A stretch of DNA of 12,706 nt from an uncultured Fidelibacterota bacterium (GTDB taxonomy: Bacteria; Marinisomatota; Marinisomatia; Marinisomatales; UBA1611). Below are positions 7,471-12,706 of the stretch, in pieces. Numbering within the stretch: position 1 is the stretch's first letter; every line of letters starts with the position of its first letter. The DNA is taken from contig CAJWPW010000011.1 of the NCBI GenBank assembly GCA_913045415.1, positions 1 through 12,706 on the forward strand, written 5' to 3'. A program made the position numbers and the translations under genes. Under the pieces are notes generated by a model, which saw only the letters and a program-made list of their open reading frames with translations, made no database searches and was not told the DNA's origin.

Positions 7471-8617
7471 AATGTGACGGACTCCACCCACGGGTACTTC
7501 CTACGGATCTACGAGCTTGGGATATATTCAATAAAATACCAATGAGAGCCATGTTAATCACCATCCCTGAACCACCATAGCTCACCATGGGCATGGGCAA
7601 CCCAGTTACAGGAAATACGCCCGTTACAACTGCTACATTTACAAAAGCATATAAAATTAAATTGAAAGAAATTCCCACGGCGAGAAATACGCCAAATGGA
7701 TCGGTACATTCTTTCGCAACTTTCAATCCGCGAAAAAAGATGAGCAGGAAAAGAGTCAGTACAGGGACTGTGCCTAAAATAAATCCCAATTCTTCACCAA
7801 TGATTGCAAAAATAAAATCTGTATGGGGTGTGGGTAATAGATGATTCTTCTCAATACTATTTCCAAGTCCTACACCAAAAATCCCACCATTCCCGAGACT
7901 GATTAGAGACTGACTGGCTTGGTATCCAACATCGGGATTATCGCCGAGACCAAAAAAAGAAAAAATGCGTACTCTTCTATATTCTCGGGAAAGGAGAACG
8001 GGTATACCGATCAACATGGCACCTGCACCTGCTAGAGAAAGTTGGGAAATTTGTGCACCTCCAATAAAAAGGATTAAGGCCCCGATCGTACCTAGCATTA
8101 ATGCTGTGCTATAATCTGGTTGAATAACGATTAATCCCATAATGATTGCCAAAACACTTAAAGCAGGGAGGAGCCCCATTTGAAAATCTTTGAGTTGATC
8201 CCGTTTTTTATCTACATAGTAGGCCATGAATACAATAATAGCCATCCGAGCGACATCTGAAGTTTGAAGAGTAAAAGGGCCCAAATAGAGCCAACGTGCA
8301 GGCTTATACCAACCAAACCCTTTCGCAAGGTAAAAAGCCTTTGTGGAGATTAATAAAATGATGGCTCCTACAATGAAATAAGGAGCAATAACCTTTAAAC
8401 GACGATAGTCCAAGGTCAAAAATCCAAACAGAAAAAATACGCCTACCAACATTCGTTTGAGATGCCCCTGCAAAAATAGCATATCGGTCCGACCATTTGA
8501 ATTGGCAAAAGATTCGTACCAACTTGCGCTGTAAAGCATCACAGTTCCCACGGCAGCAAGAATACCAAGGTAGATCAACAGTTGGCGATCATATCGTTGT
8601 ATGAGCATATCAATCAT
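7463..8617 (-). CDS. ftsW: septal peptidoglycan polymerase FtsW (SEDS family)
   Basis: FtsW is the SEDS glycosyltransferase that polymerises lipid II at the septum with a class B PBP (FtsI). The 384-residue product is highly hydrophobic, with about ten membrane segments. Family motifs are ARWLYLGPFTLQTSD (107-121), QPDYSTAL (166-173), GYQASQSLISLGNGG (231-245), HTDFIFAIIGEE (265-276), which holds the catalytic Asp267, and PMVSYGGSGM (343-352). Position between murD and murG marks it as FtsW rather than RodA. The usual QPSEFAK stretch reads QTSDVAR here, so the conserved Glu/Lys pair becomes Asp121/Arg124. The ATG at 8617 overlaps the murD stop (ATGA). A second ATG at 8608 is possible. FtsI would be encoded beyond the right edge. 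Confidence 0.97.
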   Translation of the reverse strand: MIDMLIQRYDRQLLIYLGILAAVGTVMLYSASWYESFANSNGRTDMLFLQGHLKRMLVGVFFLFGFLTLDYRRLKVIAPYFIVGAIILLISTKAFYLAKGFGWYKPARWLYLGPFTLQTSDVARMAIIVFMAYYVDKKRDQLKDFQMGLLPALSVLAIIMGLIVIQPDYSTALMLGTIGALILFIGGAQISQLSLAGAGAMLIGIPVLLSREYRRVRIFSFFGLGDNPDVGYQASQSLISLGNGGIFGVGLGNSIEKNHLLPTPHTDFIFAIIGEELGFILGTVPVLTLFLLIFFRGLKVAKECTDPFGVFLAVGISFNLILYAFVNVAVVTGVFPVTGLPMPMVSYGGSGMVINMALIGILLNISQARRSVGSTRGWSPSHYV

Positions 8618-9996
8618 GCTGCCATCATCTCCATAACCTTCGTTTTAAAATATTGTCCTCTTTCTTCAAAATTTGCGAATTGGTCAAAACTGGCACATCC
8701 CGGAGATAACAATACAACATCCCCGGGAGCAGCCAGACGTTGGGCTGTCTTCACTGCGGAGTTAAGATCTGTGACCTGCACCGATCTTACCGCATCCCCT
8801 ATAGCAGTGCTTATTTGCCCGCCGGCCTCTCCATAAGAGATAATATCCCTTACATGACTTGACTTGATATGTGGAAGGAGTAGCCGAAAATCTGCACCTT
8901 TGTTTCTACCGCCTAAGATTAAAACAACAGGCTTATTAAAACTTTGAATTGCCACAGAAACAGAATCCAGATTCGTGGCTTTTGAATCATTGATATAAGT
9001 AACATCTTTGATGATAGCGACATTTTCCAACCGATGTTCTACACCTATAAATGTTTTCATGACATTGGCAATATGTTTATCAGAAATACCCATAAGAGAA
9101 GATGCAGTTGCTGCACAAAGCATATTCGATAAATTGTGTTTACCAGGTAATGCGATATCATCCACACTAAGAAGGGGATTCCCGGTTAAGGTGTTAATAT
9201 TTTTTGAATCGATGGAATATATAAGTCCGGTTCGCATCATACTGAATGGTACTAATTTTGAATCATGTCCCTCTAAGGCCATAATGAGTTGTGGATCATC
9301 AGCATTGAATACAATGTATCCATCACTACCCATGTTCTTCACCATTTTCAATTTCATATTTACATATTCATCCATGGTGCCATGACGATCTAAATGGTCT
9401 GGAGATAGATTTGTATAAACAGCAATTTTGGGACAAAAGTGCAGGACAAATTCCATTTGAAAACTTGAGATCTCAAGAATATATGCCAGATTTTGTTTTG
9501 GCTTTTTTATTTCTGTCAAAACTCGTTCTGAAAAGGGTATCCCCATATTTCCTGCCATGATAGATTGAACATTTTCCGATTGACACATTTCAGATAAAAT
9601 ATTTACTGTGGTTGTTTTTCCATTGGAGCCTGTAACAGCCACAATTGGAGAATCAGTGTACCAACTAGCAAATTCTATTTCTCCAACAATAGGGATTCCT
9701 CGATCCTGAGCTTTTTTTACAATATCTGCATCATTGGGAATACCAGGTGAAATGATCCAGAGATCTGCATCGTATATCCTTTTGGAATGAAGACCTGTTT
9801 CGCTGGCAATATGATTGTTTAACAAGTGCAATCCATTATCAGTAACTTGAAAGTTCTCTGATGAGTCACTGCCAAAAACTCGGGCGCCGAGGTGATTTGC
9901 CAGTGTTGCTGCGGCAGTTCCACTCATGCCTAAACCAAGTACTGTGATCTTTTTATCCCTGATATTAATTTTTTTTCTATTAGAAATATCTATCAT
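8614..9996 (-). CDS. murD: UDP-N-acetylmuramoyl-L-alanine--D-glutamate ligase MurD
   Basis: MurD adds D-Glu to UDP-MurNAc-L-Ala. The product has 460 residues from the ATG at 9996. The N-terminal domain has ITVLGLGMSGTA (17-28). The P-loop is GSNGKTTT (123-130), LEISSFQME lies at 174-182, and NLSPDHLDRH (196-205) is followed by Lys215, which aligns with the carbamylated lysine of E. coli MurD. The C-terminal domain carries EHRLE (320-324), YINDSKATN (334-342), LGGRNKGADF (361-370) and LSPGCASFDQF (430-440). The frame extends upstream to an ATG at 10080, but that would bury 28 unrelated residues inside mraY. The 9996 start gives the ATGA overlap. It has no clear Shine-Dalgarno sequence, so translation probably depends on ribosomes finishing mraY. 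Confidence 0.97.
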   Translation of the reverse strand: MIDISNRKKINIRDKKITVLGLGMSGTAAATLANHLGARVFGSDSSENFQVTDNGLHLLNNHIASETGLHSKRIYDADLWIISPGIPNDADIVKKAQDRGIPIVGEIEFASWYTDSPIVAVTGSNGKTTTVNILSEMCQSENVQSIMAGNMGIPFSERVLTEIKKPKQNLAYILEISSFQMEFVLHFCPKIAVYTNLSPDHLDRHGTMDEYVNMKLKMVKNMGSDGYIVFNADDPQLIMALEGHDSKLVPFSMMRTGLIYSIDSKNINTLTGNPLLSVDDIALPGKHNLSNMLCAATASSLMGISDKHIANVMKTFIGVEHRLENVAIIKDVTYINDSKATNLDSVSVAIQSFNKPVVLILGGRNKGADFRLLLPHIKSSHVRDIISYGEAGGQISTAIGDAVRSVQVTDLNSAVKTAQRLAAPGDVVLLSPGCASFDQFANFEERGQYFKTKVMEMMAA

Positions 9997-11096
9997 CGTA
10001 TCTTGAATGTTGTGAGGGAGAATAGAGCCAAAAGTAATCCTATGATCCAAAAACGGACTACAACTTTGGTTTCGGGCCAACCTGATAATTCAAAATGATG
10101 GTGAATGGGAGCCATTTTAAATAATCGCTTTCCCTTTCCGGTTGTGGATTTTGTCCAACGGAAGTAGGAAACCTGTAGCATAACAGAAATTGCTTCCCAA
10201 ACAAAAACTCCACCAATAATGAAAAGAAGTAATTCCTTTTTTAAAAGCACTGCAAGTGTTCCAAGTGCAGCGCCGGTAGAAAGAGATCCAGTATCTCCCA
10301 TAAAAACTTCAGCAGGAGAAGAGTTGAACCAAAGATATCCGATACAGGCTCCGGCCATGGACGCTGTAAAAATGGTTAACTCCCCTGCGCCAGGTAAATA
10401 AATGATATTCAGATAATCAGAAAAATCAACGCGACCGGAAATATAAGCTATGGCAGCAAATACTGTGAAACAAATTGCCAAAAGCCCAGCTGCTAATCCA
10501 TCCAAGCCATCGGTGAGGTTCACTGCATTGGATGTACCAGTGATTACGAGGATTACCATTAATGGATAAAGCAAACCAAGATCTATTTCCACATTTTTTA
10601 AGAATGGAACAGTTGTTTTTGTACTGAATTCAGCAAATTCCGGTGTATTGAAGATCCAAAGGCTCACAATAGCACCAAGAATAATTTGTCCAGCCATTTT
10701 ATAACGGGCAATAAGCCCTTTTTCTATTTTTTTGATAACTTTTAAATAATCATCGATGAATCCAAAAATTCCCATCCAGATAGTGGCGACAATAATGATT
10801 TGGATCATCGGATTGTTTAACTTAGCGAAAAGGAGGGTTGGGAGGAGTACTGATATTAAAATGATGACTCCTCCCATTGTAGGCGTGCCCCTTTTCTTCA
10901 TGTGTGATTCTGGCCCTGTTAGGCGAATTTCTTCGCCGATCTGGTTTTTTTGTAGTATGTGGATAACCCAGGGCCCTATGATGAAGCTTATAAGCAGTGC
11001 AGTAATTGCTGCGAATGCTGCACGAAATGTGATGTACTCAAATAAATTGAGAGCAGAAAAGGTTTCTTTGAGGGGTGTCAGGAAATAATACAACAT
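9993..11096 (-). CDS. mraY: phospho-N-acetylmuramoyl-pentapeptide transferase MraY
   Basis: MraY joins UDP-MurNAc-pentapeptide to undecaprenyl phosphate, giving lipid I, in the inner membrane. The 367-residue product is polytopic, with about ten membrane segments expected. Signature motifs are KKRGTPTMGG (67-76), GFIDDYLK (112-119, with Asp115/Asp116), SNAVNLTDGLDGLAAG (189-204, with Asp196), AEVFMGDTGSL (262-272, with catalytic Asp268) and the histidine loop APIHHHFELSGWPE (329-342). All catalytic residues are present. The ATG shares one base with the murF stop (TAATG), and GGGAG lies 13 nt upstream. The stop overlaps the murD ATG. Confidence 0.99.
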   Translation of the reverse strand: MLYYFLTPLKETFSALNLFEYITFRAAFAAITALLISFIIGPWVIHILQKNQIGEEIRLTGPESHMKKRGTPTMGGVIILISVLLPTLLFAKLNNPMIQIIIVATIWMGIFGFIDDYLKVIKKIEKGLIARYKMAGQIILGAIVSLWIFNTPEFAEFSTKTTVPFLKNVEIDLGLLYPLMVILVITGTSNAVNLTDGLDGLAAGLLAICFTVFAAIAYISGRVDFSDYLNIIYLPGAGELTIFTASMAGACIGYLWFNSSPAEVFMGDTGSLSTGAALGTLAVLLKKELLLFIIGGVFVWEAISVMLQVSYFRWTKSTTGKGKRLFKMAPIHHHFELSGWPETKVVVRFWIIGLLLALFSLTTFKIR

Positions 11097-12436
11097 TAGT
11101 CTGCAAAAACTCCCTTGATCACTTTTTCCATGGCCATCCCTCGAGATCCCTTAAATAAAATTTTATCTCCAGAGTGAACGATATCTTTCAATGAATGGAT
11201 CAACTCATCATGCGATTCAAAATGTTTATGATCAATTCCATTGTTAATCATCGAATCGGTGTAAACTGTATTTTGTCCCAATGTAAAAACACCATCTAAC
11301 TCTAACTCAGTACATTTTTTGCCAACCTTGCGGTGTTGTTCATGGGATGTGGGGCCTAATTCAAACATATCACCAAATACAAAGATTCGACGTCCGTTAC
11401 CGGAAAATGATTTTAAATAATCCAATGCTGCCAATGATGAGATTAAGTTTGCATTGTAGGTATCGTCAATGACAGTAATATCATCAAATTGCTTGACTTG
11501 GCACCTTCCTGAAGTAGGTTTAAAGGATTGAATCCTTTCAATCACATTATTCCATTCTACTCCCAGAGTTACTGCTATGGCAGTAACAGCAATACTGTTT
11601 TTAATAAAAGATAAATTATGGCTACCAGTGGGTATATCATAAGAATCCAGAATCAAAGTAAGTGATCCATTATTTTCTTGGTGAATATCAGCAGGGAAAT
11701 CACATTCTGGTGTGAGACCAAATGTGACTTTTTTACCAGAGATTCTCATTCCTGCTACTTTGTCATCAGCCAAATTCACAAATGAGATGCCATTTTCCAG
11801 TGAGCGAAAAAGCGCTCCCTTTTCCTGGGTAATTGTTTCAATTGAGCCAAAGCCTTCTAAATGAGCAGGTGCAATGTTGGTGATGACTCCATGAGTGGGT
11901 TTAGCGATTCTGCAAAGCACATCAATTTCACCGGGAACACTGGCGCCCATTTCAAGAATAGAAATCGAATGCTCATTATTCATTTGAAGGAGGGTCAGGG
12001 GAAGCCCAATTGTAGTATTGAAATTCCCCTGTGTGGCGTGCACATTATAACTGCTTTGCAGTACATGTACGAGTAAATCTTTTGTAGATGTTTTGCCATT
12101 AGAACCGGTAATGCCTATTACCGGAATATCGAATTGTTTTCGCCATGCATTGGCAATATTCCCGATCATTATTAATGGATTATCACATACAATTTGCTGT
12201 AAACCCAAAGATTCATTAATCTGTGAAACCAAGGCAGCGGTTGCACCAGAATTTTCAACATTGCCAAGGAAGGAATGACCGTCAACTCGCCCTCCTATCA
12301 AAGCAATATATAGATCATTCTCTTGTACTTCGCGACTATCAGTTGTAATGCCCAGAACTGGGTGATGTAGTTTATTTCCGGTAACAGTTTCAAAAATTGC
12401 TGTAAATCTTTCTGGATATTTGATGTCAATTCTCAT
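11096..12436 (-). CDS. murF: UDP-MurNAc-tripeptide--D-alanyl-D-alanine ligase MurF
   Basis: MurF adds D-Ala-D-Ala to UDP-MurNAc-tripeptide, the last cytoplasmic step of stem synthesis. The product has 446 residues. The N-terminal UDP-binding domain contains TTDSREV (31-37) and ALIGGRVDGHSF (45-56). The ATPase domain has P-loop GITGSNGKTSTKD (108-120), GNFNTTIGLPLTLL (137-150), EMGAS (162-166) and AHLEGFGS (191-198). The C-terminal domain has DDTYNAN (324-330), FGDMFELG (354-361) and FKGSRGMAMEKVI (428-440). Position 331 is Leu where many relatives have Pro after the YNAN motif. The ATG overlaps the murE stop (ATGA) and has AGGAG 6 nt upstream, inside murE. Its partner dipeptide comes from a Ddl ligase that is not encoded in this window. 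Confidence 0.98.
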   Translation of the reverse strand: MRIDIKYPERFTAIFETVTGNKLHHPVLGITTDSREVQENDLYIALIGGRVDGHSFLGNVENSGATAALVSQINESLGLQQIVCDNPLIMIGNIANAWRKQFDIPVIGITGSNGKTSTKDLLVHVLQSSYNVHATQGNFNTTIGLPLTLLQMNNEHSISILEMGASVPGEIDVLCRIAKPTHGVITNIAPAHLEGFGSIETITQEKGALFRSLENGISFVNLADDKVAGMRISGKKVTFGLTPECDFPADIHQENNGSLTLILDSYDIPTGSHNLSFIKNSIAVTAIAVTLGVEWNNVIERIQSFKPTSGRCQVKQFDDITVIDDTYNANLISSLAALDYLKSFSGNGRRIFVFGDMFELGPTSHEQHRKVGKKCTELELDGVFTLGQNTVYTDSMINNGIDHKHFESHDELIHSLKDIVHSGDKILFKGSRGMAMEKVIKGVFAD

Positions 12437-12706
12437 TGATATCTCCTAATAATCTCCAGATCAGAGTAGAATTCTTTTTTACTCTTGATATCCTGATACT
12501 CTTCTCTACCTTTTCCTAAAATAGCTACAATATCATTTTTCTCAGATCGATTTAGAGCATCTTCTAAACCAGCCCTTCGATCCTTAAATACCGTGAAATT
12601 GCTTCCAGAAAAACCTCCAATTATTTCTTTCGAAATTTGATCTGGATCTTCTGTTCTGGGATTATCCGGTGTTACGAAACAATGAGTTGCGAAAATTTCA
12701 GCAATT
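12433..12706 (-). CDS. murE: UDP-MurNAc-L-Ala-D-Glu--meso-DAP ligase MurE, C-terminal part (partial at right edge)
   Basis: Translating the minus strand from the right edge to the TGA at 12433-12435 gives the last 90 residues of a Mur ligase. It contains TPDNPRTEDP, then LGKGREEYQ, and ends with KKEFYSDLEIIRRYQ. This is the C-terminal domain of MurE, which adds the third stem residue. The DNPR motif is the one found in enzymes specific for meso-diaminopimelate. L-lysine enzymes carry a different sequence at this point. The usual GKGHE reads GKGRE here. The stop overlaps the murF ATG (ATGA), which matches the usual murE-murF order. The N-terminal and ATPase domains are outside the window. Confidence 0.93.
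   Translation of the reverse strand, partial: IAEIFATHCFVTPDNPRTEDPDQISKEIIGGFSGSNFTVFKDRRAGLEDALNRSEKNDIVAILGKGREEYQDIKSKKEFYSDLEIIRRYQ
12443..12447 (-). promoter_or_regulatory. ribosome binding site of murF
   Basis: AGGAG on the minus strand stands 6 nt before the murF ATG and lies within the final murE codons. It supports the ATG at 12436. Confidence 0.7.

Noticed and set aside
9008..9385. Plus-strand open frame of 125 codons antisense to murD
   Set aside because: murD is conserved end to end on the other strand. The antisense frame has no ribosome binding site or recognisable motif.
9997..10080. 28-codon N-terminal extension of murD
   Set aside because: It would lie inside mraY. The family start fits the ATG at 9996, which gives the ATGA overlap seen at other junctions.
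1..12706. A hidden novel system, mobile element, CRISPR array or tRNA
   Set aside because: The coding space is filled by conserved dcw genes and rpmB. The non-coding parts are short and explained by terminators apart from the one inverted repeat.

Overview
The window is the distal part of a division and cell wall (dcw) cluster from a diderm-type, AT-rich bacterium. Eleven consecutive genes lie on the minus strand and are read from the right edge to the left: murE (only its 3' end is present), murF, mraY, murD, ftsW, murG, murC, murB, ftsQ, ftsA, ftsZ. They take UDP-MurNAc-tripeptide synthesis through lipid I and lipid II to septum assembly. MurC, MurD, MurE and MurF add the peptide stem, MurB makes the UDP-MurNAc acceptor, MraY and MurG build the lipid-linked precursor, FtsW polymerises it, and FtsQ, FtsA and FtsZ form the divisome core. 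The visible end of MurE carries a DNPR motif, which predicts a meso-diaminopimelate peptidoglycan.

Nine of the ten junctions overlap, by 1, 4 or 8 nt. Most are ATGA or TAATG overlaps, and the only gap is 27 nt between ftsA and ftsZ. This looks like one translationally coupled operon with no room for internal intergenic promoters. murB lies directly before ftsQ and no ddl gene is present between them. ftsZ is the last gene. It is followed by a 10-bp inverted repeat and then by two strong hairpins shared with the convergent gene on the other strand.

The left end is read on the plus strand. A ten-codon tail of an unidentified gene overlaps (ATGA) a 68-residue two-helix membrane protein of unknown function. 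About 100 nt further on comes rpmB, for ribosomal protein L28 of the 78-residue E. coli type. rpmB ends in front of a hairpin plus T-tract terminator.

The organism cannot be fixed from the sequence alone. The E. coli-like gene order, meso-DAP signature, FtsZ C-terminal peptide and FtsA/FtsQ pair point to a Gram-negative lineage. The general character of FtsZ and of the Mur ligases suggests an uncultured FCB-type bacterium such as Marinimicrobia (SAR406), but this is a low-confidence impression. Every large gene is intact and conserved. I see no mobile element, CRISPR array, tRNA or new system. The points worth a second look are substitutions in the FtsA nucleotide site, a paired charge-conserving swap in FtsW, the unexplained repeat after ftsZ and the small membrane protein.
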